From contig CAJNDS010002388.1 of the NCBI GenBank assembly GCA_905221605.1, positions 124,001 to 188,000 on the forward strand: a stretch of 64,000 bases of DNA, written 5' to 3'. Position numbers and translations under genes: made by a program. This DNA comes from Symbiodinium natans. Taxonomy: Eukaryota; Sar; Dinophyceae; Suessiales; Symbiodiniaceae. Below are positions 43,501 through 52,400 of this stretch, one piece after another. The stretch's first letter is position 1; every line of letters starts with the position of its first letter. The notes under the pieces were generated by a model. The model worked only from the letters and a program-made list of their open reading frames with translations. It did not search any database and was not told the origin of the DNA.

Positions 43501-46500
43501 TAGACACCTCACAATCTTCACCAGCAAGGTGCACCATGCAATCTGTTCTAAGATTGCCTTTTCCAGAAGTAGTCCTGGCCGTAGGGCTCGTCACCCAACT
43601 AATCATTCAAGGCTCTGCGCTGCCACCGCTTTTCAAACCCTAAACCCTAAACCCCCAACCAGGGCAAAGCTGGCCGAGGAGGTAAGCTTGGCACGCGTAA
43701 CCCTACGATATGCACCCTCTAACCCTACATAAGACCCTTTAGATCCTTCGACCTCTCCAAGCTTTGAAGCCCGAAGGCAACCATCTGGGGCGCGCATCCG
43801 CGCAACAACTTGCGGCGGAACTCCACCTTTGTCTCCGTGTGGCGTTCCGAGGCAAGCAAGCTGTCCTAAGTAGGACATTCCTTTTGGGGACCAAGTTATT
43901 TAGGGTTCATGTGGTCCCGGAAGTGGGGACAGGTTGTATTTACCCTGAGTCTTCTTGAGTTTTGGAGTGTACTTGATCTGGGGTTTTTGTCTTTCATAGG
44001 CGTTGTTGAAGGGGGGGGCGAGGGATACGGAAGTTGTGTCCGGGTTTCCGGGCCAAGAGGCCGGGGTTCAGAGTTTCTGTTGGGGGGGGGGGGGGGGGCC
44101 TGCGCCTGAATAAGCAGAGAGCGCAAAACCCAAAGGCCCGTCACATCCCCGACGCCCTTCACGCACCCAACCCCTACCCTAAACCCTATACCCTAAAAGC
44201 CCTAAAAGCCCTAAAAGCCCTAAAACCTGAAACCCTAAGCCGAATAATCCCTAAGCCCATGTCACGTCGCCAATCCTGAAGCCTAAACCTGAAAGACAAA
44301 AACCCTAAACCCTAAACCCACAAACCTAAAGCCTGAGCCGTTTGACCTCACGGATCCTCAACCATGGGTTTGTCCTTACCTCTCCCTGGACCTGCAGAAG
44401 GTAACCAGGTAGCCCTAAGCCCCAAACCCAAAACCCTAAACCCCAAACCCTAAACCCCAAACCCTAAACCCTAAACCCCAAACCCTAAACCCTAAACCCT
44501 AAACCCCAAACCCCAAACCCCAGACCCCAGAGCGGTGCTGCAGGATGGCAAGGCTCCCTGGAAGATGGCCGGAGCCCGAGTCTGCTAAAACGTGACATGC
44601 CCTAAACCATAAAACCCCAAACAACCCAGAAACCCCTTAACCCTAAGGCTCCAAACAGCCCAAAGTAGGTATTATTTACAGACTTTAGACCCCAATGTAG
44701 GTATTATTTGTATACTTGGAGCCCTAGGGTAACCCCAAACCCCACGCCCTAAACCCTGCAAACCCTCAACCGCTTCCACCCAGACGCACGTAAAGTCTCT
44801 CCAGCCCCGGCACCCGCATCCACGCGGGCCAAGGTGGCGGACGACAACGACTGGGAGCTGCGCTTCGAGTGGAAGCGGGTAGGCTCGCGCCAGAACTCGG
44901 TTGAGGGGTTTAGGGTTTATAGGGTTTAGGGGTTTATAGGAGTTTATAGGGGTTGCAACCCTAATCTGTTAGGTGCAGTTTGAGAGTCGAGTGTGCGCGG
45001 TGGCTTGAGGTCAGGGCGCACCTTGCGCTCGGGGGTCCTTGTTGAAATCCCATGAAGTTGAGAGACTTAAGTGTGGTTTAGGGTTTAGGGCTTCGGGAAG
45101 GGGGAGAAGCGCTTTAGGGGTTGTTTATTCAAGGTATCAAGGATTAGGTTTAGACCTAAAGACCAAGCCCTGAAGCCTCTTGAGCCATGGGCCATGACTT
45201 CCCAGATCCCATGTTGCAGCGGCGAATAATAAGCAGACCTTTCTTCGACAGACTTGCAGCCATTTAATTGGGCCAATGTACGAGAGTTTTCCCACAACCA
45301 GAAGCCCCCCAAACCGATCAATTCCTTTCGGGTTGAGGGTTTAGGGCTTAGCCCTAAACCCTCAACCCTAAACCCTAAACCCTAAGGCCCCCTCCAACCG
45401 AAGCCTTGACTCCCCGAGGCATCTCCGCGAGCACCGTCACCATCACATGGGAGATCCCTGAGGACGAAACATGGGTTTAGGGTTTAGGCTGTAGGGTTTT
45501 AGGTGTAGGGTGTAGGGTGTAGGGCTTAATTAGGGTTTAGGGCAGTTTAGGGCTGCAGGTACTCGTGTGTGATGTGGTTGGTTTGCTCTTGCTGACCAGT
45601 AGATGCTAGGTTGTTGTGGAGGCAAACTCTTCAGCAACTAGGGCTATCTTAAGGCTGAAGGAGCCTGGACAACAATCATTACACATCAAAGCTGTAAGTT
45701 TCAACTTTGAGGAACATGTTTTTTTTCTCTTGTGGACGGCAATGAAGCAAACCCCAGGCCCGGTACATGTGCGAACCACTCTGAACCCTAAACCCCAAGT
45801 CCTAAACCCTAAACCCTGAACCCTAAACCCTAAACCCTACACCCTAAACCCATCGCTCCTCCGGGAGATCCCTTGAGGACGTCAAGACCGCCTTCTACAC
45901 TCTGCGCCCCGGCAGAGTCCCGACATGCGCGGGCTCTAAGCCTTGTGGGCTGGTTTAGGGTTTAGGGCTTAGGGTTTAGGGTTTAGGGTTGGGGATTCAA
46001 GATCCCAGCTTCTGTTCTGCCCAGGCGCTACAATGGCGAGGCCAAGCACCTGGGGAAGATCATCAGCATCAGCGGCGCCTGCCTCAGCATCGGGGTGAGT
46101 GGCCATGGTAGAGGCCGACCGTTTAGGGTTTAGGGTTTAGGGTTTAGGGTTTAGGGTTTAGGGTTTAGGGTCTAGGGTTTAGGGTAATCCTCTAGACCCT
46201 AAAACAAATTTGAGGTCAGCAACAGCTTTCAGGGATGATCTTGGCAAGGCTTAGCCTCCCCCCCCCCCCCCCCCCCCCCTTCGCTTTGAGCGAGCTGAAT
46301 CCTCAACAAACCCCTTCGGGACGAAATGAACCCTAAGAGGGTTCACTTGTTGTACTATATATGATATAATATAGTAAAATATAATGTACTACAGCATAAT
46401 ATAATATAATTTTATACAATATAATACAATAATATATATATATATATATACATGTTTTGTTCTCTTAAAAGGATTATAGTGGCATGGGGCAGATGCCTCA

Positions 46501-49072
46501 ATGTTAGTGTTCAGTTGGTCCCCAGCCCCGACCCTTTTGCTTTGGTGAGCCTCCGCCGACCCTAAACCCTAAACCCCTAACCCCGAAACCCTAAACCCTA
46601 AAACCCTAAACCCCTAAACCCTAAACCCCTCTGAACCATTCTGAACCTTAAGCCCCAAGCCCAGGGCAGAGTCGCCCCTTCCGCGTGGAGAGACCGTCGG
46701 TGAACGTGACCACGCAGTGAGCGTTCAAGCGTTTAGGGGTTTCGGGTTTATGGTTCAGGGGAAAATCGAAGTTGCTTTGCAAGCAGTGAATGCGCCTGTA
46801 TTCTTTAGAGACGCAGGACTTAAACGGTAGATGCAAAAAGAGGATCTACATAAATCTTATAAGAGAACCCCGAGCTTCAAGACTTCGCAAAAAAAAGGCC
46901 AAGCCCCTCGGCTAAAGCAGCTTGGGGGGGCTTACAGCGGAGTTGCCCCCGGCCAAGCGCGGGCAGCGAGAACTGCGCGCCTCGGCTGGTCGGGCGGCAA
47001 CCCTCCGGGAACCCACAGGGGCGGAGCATGGCGCGCCCAGTGCTTAGACTTTATCATAGTTGGGGTACCATTTTACATGTCTAAGGGTACCTAAATCTTG
47101 TAAGGAATATAAATTTAGATTTTTAAGGTTATCCCAACCATGAGCTAGTAGATGAAGGACAACTTCACACACTTCCGTAGCTTGCGTGAGTTATTGTTTG
47201 CCGTCATTCATAGTGTTGGTTCATACTGAACACACGAATAAAAGAGACGTAAGCACAGGGGTAACATATGCGTATTATGTGTATCCACACAGAACGCAGG
47301 CCGGTATGTACCTGTTTGTTTGTTTTTGTTGTTTGTTTGTTGTCCTCATGCCCTGTTGTGAGACCCGCAGCCTTGAACCCCCCCCCCCCCATGTGTATAG
47401 CCGTTTGCTCAAAAACATCTCCTAGCGCACATGCCTCGCCCAGCTCTGCATGCTGCATGCGCTACTGAGCCGGACTCTTCATCCGTGGCTATGGCAGGGC
47501 TCAGGGAAGCTCAGGGTTCAGGGGATCTTAGTTAGGGTTTACAGGGTTGTTAGGGTTTTATAGGTTTTTATAGGTTCCTATAGAGTTTTATAGGGTCTTG
47601 TTATAGGTTATAGGGTTCTACAGGGTTTATGTGGTTTGTGCGGTTTATAGGTCTTTAGGGTTTACAGGGTTTAGGGTTCCCCCCCAGCATGAAGGATCTC
47701 GGAGGGGCTAAGCTGGGTTTAGGGTTTAGGGTTTAGGGTTTAGGGTTTAGGGTTTAGGGTTTAGGGTTTAGGGTTTAGGGTTTAGGGTTTAGGGTTTACT
47801 CGGAGGTTCTGGGCACTTAGAACCCCAGTTGGGATGTCCTCTAAGTTGGGTTTAGGGTTTAGGGTCTTAAGTAGACTTATGCTTGGGGGTCCGAAGTACC
47901 CATAAAACCTCCAAGTGTAGGGCCCTGATGCACTTTGGGGCTTTGCTACATTGAGCGCTACATTGAGCGCTGCCCATGGACTATAAACCCAAGCCCCTAT
48001 AAACCCTCTGGACCCCAAACCCTAAGCCCTGAACCTTGAACCCTAAACCCTAAACCCTAAACCCTAAACCTTAAACCCAAAGAAGGATGCTTAACCCTAA
48101 ACATTTTCAGACGAAGGATGAAAAGGCCGGCTTTGAAGGCTTGCCAGGTGGCAGGGGCCTAAAAAATCGGCCTGGCAGCAGAAACCAGCACCGGCTTTGC
48201 GAGGCCGTTTTGCCTGTAGAGCTCTTCATGTAAAGAGTGCACGATTGAATAATTAGAGTGCGGTTTTGTGGGGTTATTATAATTCATGTTAAGAGTGCTC
48301 AGGGGGTTTGGTTTGGGCTATGTCGTCGTGAACGGTTGCTCGGTTTGCTCTCAAGGCTCCAGCCTTCTGACTAGCGGTTGAAGCTAGCTTGGCTTGCCTT
48401 TGGCTTGGGCGGCTGCTTCTCTTTGACTTCTAAAGCTGAACTCTGGGGGTCTGGCTGTTAGGGCATGTTGCGCGGATTTACTCGCGTGGAACAAGACCAC
48501 TTGGGGTGCCGGAAGGTGCCCTTTCTTCTGCCGAACGCCGGGTGCCTGCCAGATTTAAATCCAAAGCTTCGTGAGTTTTGAAGAGGACCTTAGAACAAGG
48601 TGTTAAAGAGCTACACCATTTTAGTGTTCTCTCTCTCTGTACAGTACAGTCTGCATCCCACTTTTGTTGCCTGCGGGCGAGAGTTCTGAGTTTCAGTTTG
48701 CTGGAGCCAAAAAGCCGCCGCGCTCCTTGGAATGCGCAGACGAGAAGCCTTGTCACAAGGAGCAAGAGAACCCTAAACCCTAAATTGTAAACCCCAAACC
48801 CTGAACCCTAAACCCTAAACCCTAAATTGTAAACCCCAAACCCTGAACCCTAAACCCTAAATTGTAAACCCCAAACCCTGAACCCTAAACCAAAAATTGT
48901 AAACCCCAAACCCTAAACCCTAGACCCTAAACCCTCTAAACTCAAAACCCCTCTGCTTGTGTCCATGGCCGTGGGCCGGGGGCCAGGCTTCACGGTCCGG
49001 CGAAGTACCGCAACGGCCACTGCCGAGGTGGAGGTCGTGGGTGCCTGCCTCGAAGCGCCCTTCTTTCAATGA
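29304..49072 (+). CDS. ASAH2: neutral ceramidase, C-terminal part, about 20 exons (5' part not found)
   Basis: Neutral ceramidase cleaves ceramide to sphingosine and fatty acid, usually at membranes or in the secretory pathway. Family signatures occur in order over small exons: GPFIAAFAQ, GDISPNVQGAWCE, TIGERQYLAAR, SFAAGTTDGP, HAPKDILLYTGSM, VPG joined to EFTTMAGRR, RYEGAST-x-YGPHT, GKFGDV, and the C-terminal beta-sandwich strands WELRFEWKR, VTITWEIPE and RRYNGEAKHL. Family members are usually 700-780 residues; only about the last 55-60% is visible. The zinc-binding and THTHSGP-like N-terminal part is missing. The gene continues to a stop TGA at 49070. Donors are mixed GT/GC/GA. The missing half should lie upstream, but that space is occupied by the giant reading-frame block and repeats, so this copy may be split by a long intron or truncated. 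Confidence 0.85.
29479..29526 (+). CDS. ASAH2: ceramidase exon 2: GDISPNVQGAWCE
   Basis: 48 nt, phase 0. Contains the conserved GDVSPN-type motif and the first cysteine of the disulphide region. Donor GAG|GTTCGG. Confidence 0.85.
29562..29711 (-). mobile_element. MITE family A, copy 1
   Basis: Imperfect inverted ends TACTATTTACTTGAGGACAACCCC and GGGGTTCTTAAGCAACTCGTAGTA, containing a C-run/A-run expansion (29582-29626) and an ATTCTTCCTTATAAGGG-like core in reverse orientation. Lies in a ceramidase intron. Confidence 0.7.
30527..30533 (+). CDS. ASAH2: ceramidase exon 3, possible 7-nt microexon
   Basis: GGCACCG followed by a GC donor. Joining it between exons 2 and 4 gives CEGTGLVPCDF, which matches the family pattern C-x-x-TGLPCDF and keeps the frame. 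The acceptor CTGTGCAG directly follows a CCCTAAA array. Confidence 0.45.
30973..31056 (+). CDS. ASAH2: ceramidase exon 4: cysteine-rich CDF...WGPG segment
   Basis: 84 nt encoding LVPCDFVEVCYDG through CIAWGPG, the segment with conserved cysteines before the GPG-x-D motif. Donor GGAG|GCAAGC is a classic GC donor. Confidence 0.85.
31744..31854 (+). mobile_element. MITE family B, copy 1
   Basis: Inverted ends TTGGGATGTTCCCC / GAGGGAACATCCTA with a shared internal AGTCCTTA ... TAAGGACT inverted core. Confidence 0.7.
31845..32145 (-). repeat. long CCCTAAA array, degenerate
   Basis: About 300 bases of CCCTAAA with CCCCAAA, CCTCAATA and AAACCTCAG variants, ending directly at the acceptor of ceramidase exon 5. 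Confidence 0.9.
32155..32212 (+). CDS. ASAH2: ceramidase exon 5: GQDILKSTKTIGERQYLAA
   Basis: 58 nt; the incoming two bases complete the Gly codon left by exon 4. Matches the family's STRIIGERQF-type helix. GC donor after GCAAG. Confidence 0.85.
33022..33090 (+). CDS. ASAH2: ceramidase exon 6: ...GVDYRIRHLE
   Basis: Its first base completes the codon from exon 5. GVDYRIRHLE corresponds to the family's G-x-VDYRHTYLD-type strand. The donor position is approximate. Confidence 0.65.
35258..35350 (+). CDS. ASAH2: ceramidase exon 7: CEAMGTSFAAGTTDGP
   Basis: Contains SFAAGTTDGP, one of the most conserved blocks of neutral ceramidases. Acceptor TTTTCAG follows a TTTAGGG array. The donor is uncertain. 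Confidence 0.85.
36233..36336 (+). repeat. (TTTAGGG)n array
   Basis: About fourteen to fifteen perfect heptamers in the ceramidase intron between exons 7 and 8. Confidence 0.95.
36557..36601 (+). CDS. ASAH2: ceramidase exon 8: FMGHLLSMPTDEAK
   Basis: Corresponds to the helix before the C-x-x-PKPILL motif. Ends in AG, which exon 9 completes to Arg. GC donor; acceptor preceded by TTTAGGG copies. Confidence 0.7.
37163..37208 (+). CDS. ASAH2: ceramidase exon 9: CHAPKDILLYTGSMK
   Basis: Direct match to the family's CHAPKPILL-x-TGEM block. GC donor after ATGAAG. Confidence 0.85.
37654..37706 (+). CDS. ASAH2: ceramidase exon 10: APYPYMPSKMAFQLIRI
   Basis: Matches the family's P-x-W-x-P-x-I-x-x-x-Q-x-x-RIG segment. 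A GA donor (CGG|GAGCCC) is implied by the phase needed for exon 11. Confidence 0.8.
37884..37909 (+). CDS. ASAH2: ceramidase exon 11: NLIIAGVP
   Basis: 26 nt ending inside the Gly codon of the PGEF motif; GC donor. Joins exon 12 to give IIAGVPGEFTTMAGRR, the family signature. Confidence 0.8.
38510..39515 (+). repeat. ~177-bp tandem repeat, about six copies
   Basis: The landmark AAAACGCACAGAGCC recurs at 38511, 38663, 38842, 39016 and 39194 with later degenerate copies near 39310 and 39489. It lies within the long ceramidase intron between exons 11 and 12. Open frames on both strands are repeat-driven. Confidence 0.9.
40099..40164 (+). CDS. ASAH2: ceramidase exon 12: EFTTMAGRR
   Basis: 66 nt with the near-invariant EFTTMAGRR motif followed by an amphipathic helix (TAKALKKIFVD). 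GC donor after CAAAG. Confidence 0.9.
40422..40477 (+). CDS. ASAH2: ceramidase exon 13: RVVINNCASGYVSPLAK
   Basis: Aligns with the family's TVVI-x-G-x-x-N-x-Y-x-x-Y-x-T strand. Donor edge approximate. Confidence 0.75.
40520..40608 (+). repeat. (TATATG)n / (TATG)n microsatellite
   Basis: Simple repeat in the ceramidase intron between exons 13 and 14. Confidence 0.95.
41686..41763 (+). CDS. ASAH2: ceramidase exon 14: EYQHQRYEGASTAYGPHT
   Basis: Very strong match to the family's EYQ-x-QRYEGASTIYGPHT motif, followed by an alanine-rich stretch. Upstream bases 41650-41685 are also open and may belong to the exon. Confidence 0.9.
42161..42181 (+). CDS. ASAH2: ceramidase exon 15: AMTSILK
   Basis: 21 nt ending AAG before a GA donor. 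GAGATGGC at the intron start is repeated at the start of exon 16. A further short exon may lie at about 42088-42134. Confidence 0.55.
42667..42800 (+). repeat. 29-bp direct duplication flanking a CCCTAAA array
   Basis: The same 29 bases (acceptor plus start of ceramidase exon 16) occur at 42667-42695 and 42772-42800. Between them is an array of CCCTAAA/CCCTAAG. Only the second copy continues into the real exon. Confidence 0.9.
42780..42877 (+). CDS. ASAH2: ceramidase exon 16: EMAEGKAYRWPGAPP...
   Basis: 98 nt. Corresponds to the AMA-x-G helix end and the proline-rich linker before the FGDV motif. GT donor running directly into a TTTAGGG array. Confidence 0.8.
43142..43260 (+). mobile_element. 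MITE family A, copy 2
   Basis: Inverted ends TACTATTTGCTTAAGAACCCCC / GGGTGTTCTTAAGCAAATAGTATC, with core TTCTTCCTTATACGGGCAA. About 119 bp, non-coding. Confidence 0.8.
43395..43467 (+). CDS. ASAH2: ceramidase exon 17: GGKFGDVKKDVLPWNYAPG
   Basis: Matches the family's G-x-x-FGDV block; phase agrees with exon 16. Donor CACAG|GTGCGC. Possible further exons around 43660-43681 and elsewhere before 44530 are not fixed. Confidence 0.8.
44533..44575 (+). CDS. ASAH2: ceramidase exon, VLQDGKAPWKMAGARV (edges approximate)
   Basis: Reads like the family's VE-x-x-x-DG-x-W-x-x-x-x-x-D strand that precedes the next exon. Follows a CCCTAAA array. Confidence 0.55.
44834..44878 (+). CDS. ASAH2: ceramidase exon VADDNDWELRFEWKR
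   Basis: 45 nt. Aligns with the family's D-x-x-WET-x-F-x-W strand of the C-terminal immunoglobulin-like domain. Donor GTAGGC or a base further. Confidence 0.85.
45419..45462 (+). CDS. ASAH2: ceramidase exon ISASTVTITWEIPE
   Basis: 44 nt. Matches the S-x-x-T-x-EW-x-IP strand. Ends GAG before a GA donor, and the junction sequence is repeated before the next exon. Confidence 0.85.
45449..45881 (+). repeat. intron flanked by an 18/19-bp direct repeat
   Basis: GGGAGATCCCTGAGGACG (45449-45466) spans the donor of one ceramidase exon, and GGGAGATCCCTTGAGGACG (45863-45881) spans the acceptor of the next. Confidence 0.85.
45878..45915 (+). CDS. ASAH2: ceramidase exon DVKTAFYTLRPG
   Basis: 38 nt. With its neighbours it reads EIPEDVKTAFYTLRPG then RRYNGEAK, matching the family's IPD-x-x-x-PG-x-YR-x-R-x-FG segment in phase. 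Confidence 0.75.
46025..46094 (+). CDS. ASAH2: ceramidase exon RYNGEAKHLGKIISISG
   Basis: 70 nt with a canonical GTGAGT donor. Matches the penultimate strand of the family (G-x-x-K). Confidence 0.85.
46335..46452. repeat. AT-rich simple repeat
   Basis: ATATAATATA-type low-complexity sequence with a (TA)n end. Confidence 0.85.
47715..47798 (+). repeat. (TTTAGGG)n array
   Basis: About twelve perfect heptamers in the interval before the last ceramidase exon; preceded (47520-47690) by a degenerate TTTATAGGG/TTTACAGGG stretch. Confidence 0.95.
48774..48930 (-). repeat. CCCTAAATTGTAAACCCCAAACCCTGAA higher-order repeat
   Basis: Four copies of a compound unit that mixes CCCTAAA with ATTGTAAACC, just before the last ceramidase exon. 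Confidence 0.85.
48987..49072 (+). CDS. ASAH2: ceramidase last exon, stop TGA 49070-49072
   Basis: Encodes FTVRRSTATATAEVEVVG and a short tail to TGA. The alternating pattern fits the final strand of the C-terminal domain (the family ends SPAFEV-like). The acceptor phase relative to the previous exon is not fully consistent, so another short exon may lie between. Confidence 0.5.
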
Positions 49073-49415
49073 AGGGTTTAGGGTTTCGGGTGTAGGGGTT
49101 AGGGTTTAGGGTTTAGGGTTTAGGGTTTAGGGTTTAGGGTTCTTACTATTATAAATTAAGGCTCCGGATGTTGAAAGGCATCCTGCACGCATGAGCGGGA
49201 GGAGCTTAGTGTTCTCCCAAATATTCGAGCCCTAAACCCCCTAAACCCTGAACCCTAAATTCGACATCCTGAAGGCCTTCAACCCTCAAGCCTCAAGCCT
49301 TGTAGATCGTAAAGAGCCCAAAAGGCTCCAAAACTCACTGAATCCTCAACCAACCAAGGGGCCCTAAACCCTAAACCCTAAACCCTAAACCCTAAACCCC
49401 CAAGAACCCTCCGAG

Positions 49416-49492
49416 GCCTCACCGGCGAGGGCCGCTTCCCGGGGGCCTTCGCGCCGGCACCGAAGCCGGAGTTCCTGCGCCGGCGCCTGGAG
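49416..49492 (+). CDS. TARS: ThrRS exon with APKPEFLRRRLE
   Basis: AG|GC acceptor directly after a CCCTAAA array, GT donor (GAG|GTCCCC). Matches the segment that enters the pre-TGS helix. Confidence 0.75.
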
Positions 49493-52400
49493 GTCCCCCC
49501 CCCCTCCAATTCTTTCTTTGGGGTTTAGGGTTTAGGGTTTAGGGTTTAGGGTTTAGGGTTTAGGGTTTGGGGTTTGGGGTTTGGGGTTTGGGGTTTAGGG
49601 TTTAGGGGTTAGGGTTAGGGTTAGGTAATATAGGGGCCGGAATAACTACCTAATAATCTTCCCTTATGGTCCCTTTGTAGTTATACGATCATAACCCGCA
49701 AAACTGTATTCTAATTATTCAAGCCCCCCATAGGAGGCGTGATAGGGGGAGGGGCATCAGCTGAGCATCACACTGACATGGGCCCCAGAATCCTCAAACA
49801 CCCAATTAGCAAAAACCTCCCCCCCTAAACCCTACACCCTACACCCTAAACCCTAAACCCTAAACCCTAAACCCTAAACCCTAAACCCTAAACCCTAAAC
49901 CCTAAACCCTAAACCCTAAGCCCTAACTCATCAAGGCAACCGTCTCAAGCCCCAGCAAAAATGCTTGTGGTCACCACCGGCGCTTCAACTGCCTTCTGGG
50001 GCAGGTGAACCCTAAAAATAGGATCATTTACCCGTTGCTGTCATAAGCCACCAAGGCATACCCTAAAACCTTTAGCCCTAAACCCTAAACCCTTTACCCT
50101 TTGCCCTACAGCCTTTTAGGCTTCGTAGCTTCCGAAGCGAACACAAGAAGTCTATATCATATTGGAACTTCATATACAATTTTCCGACGTATTCATACAT
50201 ATCCGTACATATTGCGACATGCTACTTCATACCATTACTACGATTCTACATGAGGCAGGCACCGGGTTCGCCGAAGCACTCTGCCCTACGCAGGTCCCCT
50301 TCCCTGTCAAACTAGTTGTCGGTAGTACTTTAACATGGCACATCCGTTATCACGCTCGGGCCCGTGTAATAAGCTACGGCATGTGGTGCGGACGGCAGCG
50401 GTGTGCAAGCACCATGTCAGCAGAATGCATACAGGGATTCCATCAGTAAACCCTAAACCCTAAACCCTAAACCCTAAACCCTAAACCCTAAACTCTAACC
50501 CGCGGGACTTGTGGATCATGTGCTTGCCACTTTGCCAGGTCTGGGAAAGACTCCGCGCGGCCCAGGAAGAGGCCTGGATCAAAATGCTAGGGTTTAGGGG
50601 TTTAGGGTTCAGGGTTTAAGAACCCCAAATCCACTGTTCGTAGTTGATGATCATGAAATAGTGAACCCCTTATAGGAGCCCAAATCCACTTTTTGTAGTT
50701 GGTGATCATGAAATAGTGAAGACCTTCTTTATAGGACCCCAAATCTGAAATAGTGAACCCCTTATACGGTTCCTGGGTACCTTCAAACAAGCCGGCATAA
50801 CAAAAAGGTAGGCTTCTAATCCCTGGAGGCTGCGGCGGCGCGGCCGCAGTCACCGATCGAGGCCTGGCTATACGAAAATTGCGCTTAGGAGCCTACTCCA
50901 AACCCTGAACTCTAAACCCGAAACCCGAAACCCGAAACCCTAAACCCTAAACCCTAAACCCTAAACCCTAAACCTGCTTCAGACAGAGGTGATTCCCAGA
51001 AAGCGGCTGCGGGCTTCTGGGCATCCCAAGGGCTTGGGGTGTAGAGAGTGTAATACCTGAAAAGAACCCCTCCCCCAAGGGTTTAGGATTTTAGGGTTTA
51101 GGGTTTAGGGTTTAGGGTTTGGGGTTTAGGGGTTTTGCCCAGATTGTAGCGATGTTTGCAATACGTTGGCTTAGGATTCTGGGCAGCCTCTCAACCGTTT
51201 TCATTTTCACCCCTGAGGGTCCATATTATGATCTACCATCATCTGCCTTGAGAGGGATCTTTGGTAGCGTGTAGGCTACGTGATCCATTCATTAGGGTAC
51301 CACTTGGAGCTAGCTACGAAACTCAATGTCTTGGTAGCCCAGTGGCCCTTTATGATTTTTGTTTTGGTCATGGGTTCCCCTTTTGTAATAACCAACCCCA
51401 AAAAGGGTGCCCTTATTATCATATGGTTCCTGGGCTACCAAGATGTCCTCATCTCACCGACTCGAACTAACGGATCATCTACTAATTGCTTAAGAACCCC
51501 CGAAAAATCACAAAAAAAAACAATTCTTCCTTATCAAGGGTACTATAGGGATTAGTGTTTTTTTTTTTTTAAATCCTTTCGGGGTTCTTAAGCAAACAGC
51601 AGTCGTAGCTGCAGCTCTCCCCCTCCCTCCCACACAGGTCACTTTGCCAGATGGCTCCATCAAGGCAACTGCTTTCGGAATGGACATCTAGGGCTTAGGG
51701 TTTAGGGTTTGGGGTTTAGGGTTTAGGGTTTAGGGCTTAGGGTTTAGGGTTACGGGATTAGGGTTTAGGCCTAAATCCGAAACCCTCAACCAATCCTGGG
51801 GCTTCCAGCCCAGCCGTTATGTTTCCTCAGTGTCCAAAGCATCTACTGTTGGGCACGGAACCCCCAGAACCCCAAATCCCCAAAAGCCCCCCATCATTAG
51901 CGTTTTTCTCCTACAAGTCGGATGTCAAGTTGAGGGTTTGAAGGTAGCGAGTTGCAAGGAACTGGCAACTTGAGGCCATGAACCTCCAAGGAGAATCCCT
52001 TCCCCACGGTTTAGGGTTCAGGGTTTAGGGTTTAGGGTTTAGGGTTTAGGGCTTAGGGTTTAGGGTTCTTTTTTCGGCATGTCGTTGACTCGTCAGCTCT
52101 TCCTGAGGCTTGGGCCAGTGACCCTAACCCTTTCGGGCGTTCGCTTAAGCGGGATTACAATTGGGGGAGGGGGGGGTACTATAAGCGCCATTAAGGACTG
52201 TTATCAGAAGGGGGAACATCCCGACCAGCAAACCTTAAACAACCCCTTAGCTTTTGAAACGATTTTGGGCTCTGACCACTGTGCGCCTGAGACACTTAGA
52301 AACCGAAAGCCCCTAGGCCCTACCCCCTAACCCTAACCCCGAAACCCTAAACCCTATACCCTAAACAGGAGGCCACAAGCTGGAAGACCACGCCGCTGGA

